Shown here piece by piece: positions 14,118 through 21,233 of a DNA stretch of 21,233 bases. This stretch comes from Desulfobacteraceae bacterium. GTDB taxonomy: Bacteria; Desulfobacterota; Desulfobacteria; Desulfobacterales; SURF-15. The position numbers were made by a program, and so were the translations under genes. The stretch spans positions 1 to 21,233 of the forward strand of contig QZKK01000176.1 in NCBI GenBank assembly GCA_003599475.1. The letters run 5' to 3'. Below the pieces are notes generated by a model. The model was not told the origin of the DNA. It saw nothing but the letters and a program-made list of their open reading frames with translations, and made no database searches. Position 1 is the stretch's first letter, and each line of letters begins with the position of its first letter.

Positions 14118-15158
14118 ATGGAGACCAAGATGCGCGTGATGTCGGATCGTCCGCTGAATGCGGAAACCCCCGTCGAGCACCTTCGATCCTGGATTACGGC
14201 AAATTCCGTGTTCTTCGACCGCAACCAGGGGGCGTTTCCGGAGGAGCTCTCCCTTCCCGCATGGAGGCTTCAGATCGAAGGAGAAGTGGAAAATCCGCTT
14301 GCATTCTCCTTCGACGAGATCCTCCGCATGCCCAAGGCGATTGTCGCAAACACCCTGGAATGCTCCGGAAACGGGAGGTCGCTGCTCAAGGAGAAGGCGG
14401 CAGGCAACCCCTGGACGATCGGAGGGGTGGGAAACGCCGTCTGGGGAGGGGTTTGGCTCCGGGATCTGCTCAAGCGCTGCGGTTTGAAAGAAACCGGACG
14501 ACACGTTGCCTTCGAAGGATCGGACAGGCCGCTCGGATCCGCCGGTGTGAAATTCATCCGAAGCATCCCGGTTGAAAAAGCGATGGAATCGACGCTGCTT
14601 GCATACGAGATGAACGGCGAGCCGCTGCCGTTCAAACACGGGTATCCGCTCCGCGCGCTGGCCCTTGGCTGGACCGGCGCCAACTGCGTAAAATGGCTCT
14701 GGAAAATCACGGCTATCCGCCTTCCCTTCGAGGGATTTTTCATGGATAACGTGTACCGCGTGTTCCAGAAAGGGGAGGATCCGAGATCGGGCCGGGTGGT
14801 CACCCGCATGTCTCTGAAATCGATCATCACCCAGCCGTTAAACGGTGAAACCCTCGGCGTCGGCCCCGTGACGGTCCTGGGTGCGGCCTATGCCGGTGAA
14901 ACACCCGTTACAAGAGTCGATATTTCGATCGACGGGGGGAAAACCTGGGTGTCCGCCGAAATGATCGGCCCCAGGGAGCCGTATGCCTGGAGGCAGTGGC
15001 AGTTCGTTTGGGATGCCGGTCAAGCGGGGGACTACACCCTCCTGGCGCGGGCAATCGATGCAAGTGGCCGAAAGCAGCCCATGAAGGGAAGGTGGAACGT
15101 GCTCGGCTACTGCAACAACGGAGTCATGGAACATGCCATAGAGGTGAAGATCGGATAA
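14118..15158 (+). CDS. Sulfite-oxidase-family molybdopterin oxidoreductase without export signal
   Basis: Predicted Mo-cofactor enzyme of 346 residues. The oxidoreductase molybdopterin-binding domain (about 25-205) contains the molybdenum-ligand cysteine C82 in the LECSGNGR motif. It also has GWTGANCVKWL (184-194), typical of the family's substrate pocket. A C-terminal Mo-co dimerisation domain (about 225-345) includes VDISIDGGKTW and WQFVWDAG. There is no twin-arginine signal, heme domain or membrane helix, unlike most bacterial relatives (SorA, SoxC, MsrP/YedY), so it looks cytoplasmic as annotated. The start at 14118 is supported by AAGGAGG at 14102-14108. The gene stands alone in its direction, and no cytochrome partner is adjacent. 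Sulfite is the default substrate guess; other S- or N-oxides are possible. Confidence 0.87.
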   Translation: METKMRVMSDRPLNAETPVEHLRSWITANSVFFDRNQGAFPEELSLPAWRLQIEGEVENPLAFSFDEILRMPKAIVANTLECSGNGRSLLKEKAAGNPWTIGGVGNAVWGGVWLRDLLKRCGLKETGRHVAFEGSDRPLGSAGVKFIRSIPVEKAMESTLLAYEMNGEPLPFKHGYPLRALALGWTGANCVKWLWKITAIRLPFEGFFMDNVYRVFQKGEDPRSGRVVTRMSLKSIITQPLNGETLGVGPVTVLGAAYAGETPVTRVDISIDGGKTWVSAEMIGPREPYAWRQWQFVWDAGQAGDYTLLARAIDASGRKQPMKGRWNVLGYCNNGVMEHAIEVKIG

Positions 15159-15166
15159 AGAGACGA

Positions 15167-15194
15167 ACATCGAACACCGGACATCGAACGTCCA
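15167..15194. repeat. Short 14-bp-period direct repeat after the molybdenum enzyme gene
   Basis: ACATCGAAC occurs at 15167-15175 and 15181-15189, a period of 14 bp (ACATCGAACACCGG then ACATCGAACGTCCA). The same period appears in the tandem array at 15265-15294. The whole gap 15159-15297 holds no gene. Confidence 0.55.
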
Positions 15195-15264
15195 AAATCG
15201 GATCAATGAACAAGATCAATCTTAGTTTCTTTTTGATCAAACCGGCCGCCCATCCAGAGGCCGA

Positions 15265-15294
15265 GCTGAACACTGAACGCTGAACACTGAACGC
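15265..15294. repeat. Tandem repeat, half of an inverted pair flanking the transporter gene
   Basis: GCTGAACACTGAAC is repeated twice (15265-15278, 15279-15292) plus GC. Each unit is itself two similar 7-mers (GCTGAAC, ACTGAAC). The 18 bases at 15270-15287 are found as an exact reverse complement at 17150-17167, on the other side of the transporter gene. Confidence 0.75.
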
Positions 15295-15297
15295 TTT

Positions 15298-17073
15298 TCA
15301 AAACGGCCACACCCTCGGGATCAACACCGCCCCGATTGCAACCACCATCAGACTGAGCGGAATCCCCAGCTTGAAGTAATCCCTGAATCGATAGCTGCCC
15401 GGTCCGTACACGAGCAGATTGGTCTGATAGCCGATCGGCGTGGCGAAACAGGCACTGGCGCCGAAGCATACGGCCATGATGAATGGCTTGGGGTTTACCC
15501 CGAGGCCGAGCGCCGTCGATATGGCGATGGGCAGCAAGAGCACGGCAACTGCGTTGTTGCTGAGGAACTGCGTGCCGAGGCTGGTCACCAAGAGAATGCC
15601 TGCAAGCACGGTAGCCGGACCGGCATCCCTGAAAAGGCTTAAAAATGTGATTGCATAGACCCGGGCCGCACCGGTCTCCTCCATAGCGGTCCCCAGAGCA
15701 ATGGTGCCGACGATCAGCATCAGGACATTGGCCTGCAGGGATCGATAAGCATCCCGGATCTGCAGGCATCCGGTGAGAATCATCAAAAAAACCGCCGTCA
15801 ATGCACACGCCAGGATGTCGGCAAGCCCGGTGCTTGCCGCCACGATCAACCCCAGAAAGATGAAAAAAGCCCAGGGCGCTTTCTTTTTGATGATGATCTC
15901 ATGATGGACATCTTCGACGATGATGAAATCGGGGTTGCCCCGGAGCCGTTCGAGCTGATCCTCCGGAAACCGGATCAGCAGGATGTCCCCGACATGCAGT
16001 AAAACATCGGGAAGCTGCTTTTCCGTGTAATGCAGCTCGGTTCTTTTAATTCCGAGAATGTGAATGCTGGTATCCCGGTAGAGAGTCGTCTCGATCAGCC
16101 GCTGCCCCAGCATGGAAGACTGGGGTGGGACGATCAGCTCGACGATGAGATAGTCCTGGGGCCGGATTTCCGTCCCGTCCGCCCGGAGCATTTCCGGCAG
16201 TTCGATGTCGGAGCTTTGAAGAATGGACACCAGATCGTTCAAGGGCCCCTTGATCAGCAGCAAATCGTCGGCAGCGATCGTTACCCGGTCTCTGCCCGGA
16301 TAGAACACATGGGAGTACCGGATCACTTCGAGCACTTCGACGGAGGGGTGTTCTTTCGTAAAGATCTTTTCCGGTTCCCGGTCGATGTGCGCACTGCCGC
16401 GGGGTACCTTGATTTCCGCAAGGTAGCGCCGGTGATCGCTGTCTCCGATTTCGCAAATGGGTGCGGCATGGCCCGGCATCAGCCTGGGGGCTGCAAAAAG
16501 GATGATCGCGATTCCGGCGGCGGCGATCGGGACCCCCACGGCGGAAAGCTCGAACATTCCAAGTTTTCCATAGCCGTAAACCGCGCTTAAATCGCTGATG
16601 ATGATGTTGGTTGAGGTGCCGATCAGGGTGCAGGTGCCGGCCAGAATCGATACGTAAGATATCGGAATGAGGAGCTTGGAGGGGCTGAACCTGTACTCGC
16701 AGCTCAGGCTCAGGATGATCGGAATAAACAGCACCACCACCGGGGTATTGTTGAGAAATGCGGAGGCTGCCGCGACGATCAGCAGGATCAACAGCATGGC
16801 AATCCTGTGGCTCCCCCTGGAATGATGGATGATTTTTTGAGCGATGAAGCCGACCACTCCGGTTCGAATCATCCCCCGGCTGACCAGAAACATCGCCCCC
16901 ACCGTGACCACCGCCGGATTGGCAAATCCTTTTACCGCTTCGACGGGTTCCAGGATGCCGGTAAGCATCAGCGCCACGAGGATTCCGATGGCCGTGAGAT
17001 CGATGGGAAATGTTTCGGTGATCAGAAGAATCACGGTGGCTGCCAAAATGGCCGATACGATCCACAGATCCAT
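15298..17073 (-). CDS. SLC13/DASS-type anion transporter with two RCK_C (TrkA-C) domains
   Basis: Predicted inner-membrane sodium-coupled or facilitated anion transporter, 591 residues. Each transporter half has an SNT-like motif: NNTPVVVLFIP with GTSTNIIISDL in the first, and SNNAVAVLLLPIA with TPIGYQTNLLVYGPG in the second. A hydrophilic middle (about 205-405) carries two RCK_C/TrkA-C-like modules, as in SAC1-type and bacterial SLC13 relatives. I chose the ATG at 17071-17073 because GAGGTGAG sits just upstream of it. The longer reading from 17115 would put its start codon inside the -10 box of the promoter at 17114-17142. Substrate candidates are sulfate (beside a sulfite-oxidase-family gene) or dicarboxylate/acid sugars (divergent acid-sugar genes); sequence does not decide. 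Confidence 0.87.
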   Translation of the reverse strand: MDLWIVSAILAATVILLITETFPIDLTAIGILVALMLTGILEPVEAVKGFANPAVVTVGAMFLVSRGMIRTGVVGFIAQKIIHHSRGSHRIAMLLILLIVAAASAFLNNTPVVVLFIPIILSLSCEYRFSPSKLLIPISYVSILAGTCTLIGTSTNIIISDLSAVYGYGKLGMFELSAVGVPIAAAGIAIILFAAPRLMPGHAAPICEIGDSDHRRYLAEIKVPRGSAHIDREPEKIFTKEHPSVEVLEVIRYSHVFYPGRDRVTIAADDLLLIKGPLNDLVSILQSSDIELPEMLRADGTEIRPQDYLIVELIVPPQSSMLGQRLIETTLYRDTSIHILGIKRTELHYTEKQLPDVLLHVGDILLIRFPEDQLERLRGNPDFIIVEDVHHEIIIKKKAPWAFFIFLGLIVAASTGLADILACALTAVFLMILTGCLQIRDAYRSLQANVLMLIVGTIALGTAMEETGAARVYAITFLSLFRDAGPATVLAGILLVTSLGTQFLSNNAVAVLLLPIAISTALGLGVNPKPFIMAVCFGASACFATPIGYQTNLLVYGPGSYRFRDYFKLGIPLSLMVVAIGAVLIPRVWPF

Positions 17074-17113
17074 ATATCTCACCTCATCGAGAGGCATAAC
17101 TCCATTGAGAAGC

Positions 17114-17142
17114 ATTATAAGGGTCGTTTGGGATGGTGTCTA
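17114..17142 (-). promoter_or_regulatory. Strong sigma-70-type promoter of the SLC13 transporter
   Basis: On the minus strand TAGACA (17137-17142, five of six), an exact 17-nt spacer and a perfect TATAAT (17114-17119). The start of transcription would be near 17107, about 35 nt before the preferred ATG at 17073. The inverted repeat at 17150-17167 lies just upstream of the -35 box. Confidence 0.7.
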
Positions 17143-17149
17143 TAAGAGA

Positions 17150-17167
17150 GTGTTCAGCGTTCAGTGT
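17150..17167. repeat. Inverted copy of the 18-bp repeat on the other side of the transporter
   Basis: GTGTTCAGCGTTCAGTGT is the exact reverse complement of 15270-15287. With that copy it brackets the transporter gene and its promoter, an interval of about 1.86 kb between the repeats. Confidence 0.75.
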
Positions 17168-17215
17168 CCAGGATCCAGGCCGCCGTGCCGCTTCCGGTAT
17201 TTGATGCGATCAAAG

Positions 17216-17284
17216 GATTTGAGGTATTTGGATTTGAGGTTTCGGATTTGTTTTCGGATTTCGGATTTCGATATTCGAATTTTA
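17216..17284. repeat. Imperfect GGATTT tandem repeat tract before the kinase gene
   Basis: GGATTT recurs six times in 69 bp (first as GGATTTGAGGTATTT, GGATTTGAGGTTTC, then GGATTTG, GGATTTC, GGATTTCG forms), ending in the palindrome ATATTCGAAT. Spacing shrinks from 15 to 7 bp, so it is not a CRISPR array. It lies between the divergent transporter and kinase genes, 69 bp before the chosen kinase start. No clear plus-strand promoter is visible in the rest of this gap. Confidence 0.6.
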
Positions 17285-17352
17285 AATGGGTTGCCTTTTT
17301 TCACCGATTTGTCAGAATGGCACGAAGAGACATTTTCGGAATGGAGCGTCCG

Positions 17353-18648
17353 ATGCTGAAATTCATGATCATCGCAGACGATTTGAGCGGAGCCTGCGAC
17401 ACGGCCGTTCAGTTTCAAAAATTCGGATACCGGACACTGGTGCTGGGTCGCATCGAAAGCGTCTATTCTCTGGCGGCTCGATACGATGCCATTGCAGTGA
17501 CCACCAATTCGCGCGATTTGAAGCCGGATGATGCCCGAAATGCGGTCCGGGCTCTCTGCCCTTGCCTGAAGAAGCTGGACCGGGTCACACTTTACAAGAA
17601 AATCGACTCCACCTGGAGAGGGAACATCGGCCCCGAGTTGGAGGTCTTGATCCGTGAACTCCGGTTCCGGTTTGCCCTGATCTGTTCGGCATTTCCCGAA
17701 AACATGCGTGCGGGAATCGGAGGATACCTGCTGGTCGATGGGGTGCTTCTCCACCGCACGCCGATGGCAAGAGATCCGTCTTCTCCGATCACCGAGGGGT
17801 ATCTTCCTTCGCTCCTTTCACGGCAGACGGATCTTCCGGTCGCTCACCTCCCGTTGAGGCTGATTGAAAGCGGAGCCGATGCCGTCTGCAGATTCCTCCA
17901 GGATAAGATCCAAGACGGCCCCTGTCTTTTCATTGCCGATGCCGTCGAGCATGGGCATTTGGACATCCTTGCCTCGATTTCCGGCGAAAAGCTGGGTCCG
18001 TTTCTATATGCAGGATCCGCCGGGTTGTCTTCGGCTGTTCTCAGGCAGCGAAGGGTTTCAGGCGGAGCCTCTTGTCCGATCTTTTCTCAGGTCTTTCCTC
18101 CCGTCTTGACGGTTTCCGGAAGCGTTCATCCGAAAAGCATCGCACAGATTGACAAACTGATCGAAACCTACCATATAGGTGCCGTATATATTCCCTCAGA
18201 GGCGGCGCTGCATCCGGACGCGAAACGGATCGAGACGCTCAAAGCTCAAGCCCGCCGCCTGCTGGTGCAGGGCAAAGACCTTGTGGTGCGAACCTGCCGC
18301 AGTGCCGCCGACCGGCAGTCGGCTTCGGTGGAGGGGGAAAAAGACATGCTGACCGGGTCCGAAGTTGCCGGCACGATTTCAGATTTCCTCCGGGATTTCA
18401 TCATCGACATCCTGCCCAGAGGGGGTCTCGGAGGAATCATGGTGACCGGCGGAACGACGGCGCTGAAGCTGCTGGAAGGCGTTTCCGGGGAGGGGATCGA
18501 GGTGGCCGAAGAGATCGAGCCCGGCGTTCCGATCGGCCGGATCGTGGGGGGGAGGCTGGACGGTTTTCGGATCCTGACGAAAGCGGGTGGATTCGGTTCT
18601 CTTGAGGTTTTCTGCACCGGAATGGAAGCAATGAGGAAAGAGGGGTAG
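17353..18648 (+). CDS. DUF1537 four-carbon acid-sugar kinase (threonate/erythronate kinase type)
   Basis: Predicted cytoplasmic ATP-dependent kinase of 431 residues that phosphorylates a four-carbon acid sugar such as D-threonate or D-erythronate at O4. N-terminal substrate-domain motifs are IADDLSGACD (7-16) and YKKIDSTWRGNIGPE. C-terminal nucleotide-domain motifs are VSGSVHPKS, VTGGTTALKLLE, GVPIGRIVGG and LTKAGGFGS. The family was shown to contain acid-sugar kinases (DtnK, OtnK, DenK). The start at 17353 is preferred because GGAG sits 6 nt upstream and IADD then lies near the N-terminus as in relatives. ATGs at 17341 and 17317 are alternatives, and anything earlier would read through the repeat tract. 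It is followed 3 bp later by the PdxA2-type dehydrogenase, its usual pathway partner. Stereochemistry of the substrate is not determined. Confidence 0.88.
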   Translation: MLKFMIIADDLSGACDTAVQFQKFGYRTLVLGRIESVYSLAARYDAIAVTTNSRDLKPDDARNAVRALCPCLKKLDRVTLYKKIDSTWRGNIGPELEVLIRELRFRFALICSAFPENMRAGIGGYLLVDGVLLHRTPMARDPSSPITEGYLPSLLSRQTDLPVAHLPLRLIESGADAVCRFLQDKIQDGPCLFIADAVEHGHLDILASISGEKLGPFLYAGSAGLSSAVLRQRRVSGGASCPIFSQVFPPVLTVSGSVHPKSIAQIDKLIETYHIGAVYIPSEAALHPDAKRIETLKAQARRLLVQGKDLVVRTCRSAADRQSASVEGEKDMLTGSEVAGTISDFLRDFIIDILPRGGLGGIMVTGGTTALKLLEGVSGEGIEVAEEIEPGVPIGRIVGGRLDGFRILTKAGGFGSLEVFCTGMEAMRKEG

Positions 18649-18651
18649 CGC

Positions 18652-19668
18652 ATGAAAGAAAGACCAATCCTTGGCATCACGATGGGGGATCCCGCAGGGG
18701 TCGGCGCCGAGATCATCGTCAAAACGCTTGCGGAAAAAGCATGCTACGACATTGCACGGCCGATTGTCATCGGGGATGCCGAACGGATGGAGAGCAGCCT
18801 GAAATTTGTGGAGAAAAGGCTCCAAATCAATGCCGTATCGAGTGTGGCCCAGGCCGGATTCACCCATGGAACGATCGATGTGCTCGACATCCGAATCGAG
18901 GGAGCCCCGGCGCTGCCCTACGGGAAAGTCAATGCGCTCGCCGGCAAGGCCGCGGTCAGCTATATCTTCAAATCGATCGATCTTGCATTGAGCCGGGAAA
19001 TCGATGCCGCGGTCACCGGGCCGATCCACAAAGAGTCCATGCATCGGGCGGGTTACACGAAATATCCCGGACACACCGAAATCTTTGCGGACAAAACCAA
19101 TACGACCGATTATGCGATGATGCTCTATACCGACGGATACCATGTCATCCACGTAAGCACTCACTGCTCGCTCCGGCAGGCATGCGACCGGGCGACCAAG
19201 GCACGGGTCGGAAAGGTCATCCGGCTCGCGCATGAATTGATCCGGACTTACGGGATCGAAAACGACCTGATCGCCGTTGCCGGCCTGAACCCGCACAGCG
19301 GGGAGGGCGGGGTCTTCGGCGACGAGGAGATCAATGAAATTATCCCGGCAATTGCCGAAGCGGCCGGCGAAGGGATCCGTGTCACCGGTCCGGTGCCTCC
19401 GGATACCCTCTTTTACCGGGCGCTTCAGGGGCAATTCAAGGTGATCGTCGTCATGTACCATGACCAGGGGCATATCCCGGTCAAAGTCATCAATTTCGAT
19501 CACGGGGTCAATGTCACCCTCGGACTTCCGATCATTCGGACCTCGGTCGATCATGGAACCGCTTTCGGAAGGGCCGGAAAGGGGTATGCCTCCGCCGCCA
19601 GCATGATCGCAGCCTACAATCTCGCCGCCGATATGGCCTACAAGAAATACTACGGAAGATTGGAATGA
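18652..19668 (+). CDS. pdxA2: PdxA2-type 4-phospho-threonate/erythronate dehydrogenase
   Basis: Predicted NAD-dependent, metal-dependent dehydrogenase-decarboxylase of 338 residues in the PdxA family. It opens with GITMGDPAGVGAEI (8-21). Metal ligands match E. coli PdxA: H171 (STHCSL), H215 (LNPHSGEGG) and H270 (MYHDQGH), with nearly identical spacing. GHTE (140-143) and RTSVDHGTAF (296-305) complete the active site. In acid-sugar catabolism PdxA2 oxidises the 4-phosphate made by the DUF1537 kinase, and decarboxylation gives dihydroxyacetone phosphate. The start lies 3 bp after the kinase stop, so the two form an operon. Pairing with the kinase argues for the catabolic role; a vitamin B6 role (true PdxA) is the alternative and less likely here. 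Confidence 0.9.
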   Translation: MKERPILGITMGDPAGVGAEIIVKTLAEKACYDIARPIVIGDAERMESSLKFVEKRLQINAVSSVAQAGFTHGTIDVLDIRIEGAPALPYGKVNALAGKAAVSYIFKSIDLALSREIDAAVTGPIHKESMHRAGYTKYPGHTEIFADKTNTTDYAMMLYTDGYHVIHVSTHCSLRQACDRATKARVGKVIRLAHELIRTYGIENDLIAVAGLNPHSGEGGVFGDEEINEIIPAIAEAAGEGIRVTGPVPPDTLFYRALQGQFKVIVVMYHDQGHIPVKVINFDHGVNVTLGLPIIRTSVDHGTAFGRAGKGYASAASMIAAYNLAADMAYKKYYGRLE

Positions 19669-19697
19669 TGGAATAATGGGTTTAGCTGAGTTTCTGT

Positions 19698-21233
19698 CTA
19701 TTTATCCTTTGGACTTTTAGCTTCAGTCACTTTTCGCTTTGAGCCGTTAAAGCCCATTGCCAGTCCGAATGCCACGGCCGCCTTTTTGTGACCGGGGGCA
19801 AGTCTCAGGGCTTCCTTGAAATGTGGAATGGCTTCGGGGATCCGGCCTCGCAGCGCGAGCGCTACGCCGAGATCGCTGTGCGCATCCGGGTGGCTCGGAT
19901 CGAGTTCGATCGCCTTGCGCAAGAACGAAGCGGCTTCTTCCGGCTTTCCCATTCGAACCAGGAGGCCGCCCAGATTTTTATATGCCCGTGAATCTTTCCG
20001 GTCCGCTTCAAGAGCCATCCGGTAATGATAGGCTGCGCCCTCGAGATCTCCTTTCTCTGCGAACACGTTTCCGAGATTGATACGGGCGATGGCATACTCC
20101 GGGTCGATTCGCAGGGATTCCGAATAATGGATGAAGGCGCCCCGAATGTTTCCGCTTTCTTTCAGCGCAAGCCCGAGATTGTTATGCGCCAGATAGTTTT
20201 CAGACGTCGCCGCCGCGGTATGGGAAAAGAGCGTGATGCTGTCCTTCCAGTATCCGGTCTGAATCCAGGTGATCGTTGAAAAGAGCGCCACGGCCGACGC
20301 CGATACGGCAAACAGCGCTTTTCCAAATTTCCGATCCGCAGAAAACGCGGGGCATCCCCAGCAGGCGCCGATTGCCAGTCCGATGATCGGAAGATACATG
20401 TATCGGTCGGCCATGGCTTGGGAGCCGGCCTGGACCAGACCGGCAACCGGGACCAGGGTTCCTGCAAACCACAGCCACCCGACAATCGCATACGGCTTTT
20501 GCCGTGCGGCCTTCACCACCCAGAGTGTAACGGCTGTAAGAAGGATCGCCGCACATCCCACCTGCCGGAGATCGATGGCTTCTTGAAGCGGGTAAAAGAC
20601 CGCCAGATTCGAAGGCCAAACGGTCTTGAAAATGTACATGCCGTATGAAACCAGGGCATTGGCCACCCTTGCGGCAACCGGATACGCCGCAACCGGGATC
20701 AGGGCGCCTCCTTGATGTTGAGCCGACCAGGTGAGCGCACAGGACAGTGCGGAAAGCCCGATCAGAGGCAGTTTTTCTAAAATGATTCCGGGTATACCGA
20801 ACCGACCTTGGCCTGCGTGACCAAGGCCGGTCCGAGGCGCGAGCGGCAGCCCTTGCGCAGGTATCCGCTGCCGGGGAAAACGGGAAAGCGGCCAATAGTC
20901 AAGCAGAAGCAGCACGAAGGGGAGGGTCACGATCATCGGCTTTGCCATGACTCCCAAGGTAAATCCAGCGGTCATGACAAGATATCGAAAAGGTGTGGGG
21001 TTCTCGGTATAAACGGCATAGGTAAGAAGGGTGAGCATCCAAAAAAAACCGCAGAGCAGATTTTTCCGTTCCGAGATCCAGGCGACGGACTCGACCTGCA
21101 GCGGATGAAGGGCAAAGACGGCTGCGGCAAACGCACTCTGCCAAACGCCGCCGGTCATCCGCCTCAGGGCAAGAAACAGAAGAAGGGAATTGAGGATGTG
21201 GATGAACAGATTGGTCATGTGGTGGCTTCCCGG
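19698..21233 (-). CDS. TMTC/DUF1736-like polytopic membrane protein with C-terminal TPRs (5' end off the right edge)
   Basis: At least 511 residues of this protein are present; the frame stays open to the window edge (reading PGSHHMTNLFIHILN), so the real start lies outside and the Met at 21216-21218 is internal. Several membrane helices are followed by family landmarks: FALHPLQVESVAWISERKN, LGVMAKPMIVTLPFVLLLLD, KTVWPSNLAVFYPL and MADRYMYLPIIGL. These are shared by bacterial homologues of the TMTC O-mannosyltransferases. At least four TPRs follow (NYLAHNNLGLALKESGN onward). Eukaryotic TMTCs transfer mannose in the ER; bacterial relatives are presumed lipid-linked-sugar glycosyltransferases. 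The lumenal/periplasmic TPRs probably bind the acceptor. It converges on pdxA2 with a 29-bp gap. A very basic tail (KRKVTEAKSPKDK) ends the protein. Confidence 0.85.
   Translation of the reverse strand, partial: PGSHHMTNLFIHILNSLLLFLALRRMTGGVWQSAFAAAVFALHPLQVESVAWISERKNLLCGFFWMLTLLTYAVYTENPTPFRYLVMTAGFTLGVMAKPMIVTLPFVLLLLDYWPLSRFPRQRIPAQGLPLAPRTGLGHAGQGRFGIPGIILEKLPLIGLSALSCALTWSAQHQGGALIPVAAYPVAARVANALVSYGMYIFKTVWPSNLAVFYPLQEAIDLRQVGCAAILLTAVTLWVVKAARQKPYAIVGWLWFAGTLVPVAGLVQAGSQAMADRYMYLPIIGLAIGACWGCPAFSADRKFGKALFAVSASAVALFSTITWIQTGYWKDSITLFSHTAAATSENYLAHNNLGLALKESGNIRGAFIHYSESLRIDPEYAIARINLGNVFAEKGDLEGAAYHYRMALEADRKDSRAYKNLGGLLVRMGKPEEAASFLRKAIELDPSHPDAHSDLGVALALRGRIPEAIPHFKEALRLAPGHKKAAVAFGLAMGFNGSKRKVTEAKSPKDK

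Noticed and set aside
17216..17284. Repeat tract looked at as a possible CRISPR array
   Set aside because: Units are only 6-9 bp with shrinking spacing, there are no unique spacers, and no cas genes are present.
18379..19554. 391-codon open frame antisense to the kinase and pdxA2
   Set aside because: It spans two genes with complete active-site motifs on the other strand and shows only mirrored codon bias.

Overview
The window comes from a Gram-negative bacterium: it encodes a large signal-peptide-bearing protein that ends like an outer-membrane beta-barrel. Sigma-54-type promoters, a SEC-C miniprotein, a Mo-cofactor oxidoreductase, a transporter of the SLC13/RCK type, and intergenic spacers made of short AT-containing tandem repeats would fit an environmental Desulfobacterota-like lineage. 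That placement is an inference from style; no rRNA or other marker gene is present.

Left edge (1-800). The first codons of a leftward gene, possibly a helix-turn-helix regulator, run off the edge. It has a good sigma-70-type promoter and a small inverted repeat over its ribosome binding site. Next come a hairpin, an orphaned C-terminal winged-helix fragment on the minus strand, and an intact 43-residue SEC-C zinc miniprotein on the plus strand.

Peptide operon (800-8426, minus strand). A complete five-component oligopeptide ABC importer is transcribed in the order oppA-oppB-oppC-oppD-oppF, followed by an overlapping M24 (Xaa-Pro-type) peptidase. Together they would import peptides and trim them in the cytoplasm. 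OppA and OppC both carry unusual insertions. A 134-bp palindromic repeat element separates oppC from oppD.

Central signalling and envelope region (8543-14011). A membrane-anchored protein with a lysine-rich cytoplasmic tail lies divergent to a stand-alone response-regulator receiver protein. Downstream is a 1140-residue protein combining a FecR domain, TPRs and a predicted outer-membrane barrel. The last two genes each have a -24/-12 (sigma-54) promoter candidate, and the two share an identical 10-mer. A perfect 10-bp dyad sits at typical enhancer distance from the second promoter. This is the least ordinary part of the window and the best candidate for a poorly described system.

Right part (14118-21233). 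A sulfite-oxidase-type Mo-cofactor protein without an export signal converges on an SLC13-type anion transporter. That transporter gene is bracketed by perfect 18-bp inverted repeats. Divergent to it is a two-gene unit, a DUF1537 four-carbon acid-sugar kinase and a PdxA2-type dehydrogenase, which should convert D-threonate or D-erythronate 4-phosphate-type intermediates to DHAP. A TMTC/DUF1736-like membrane protein with C-terminal TPRs runs leftward in from the right edge.
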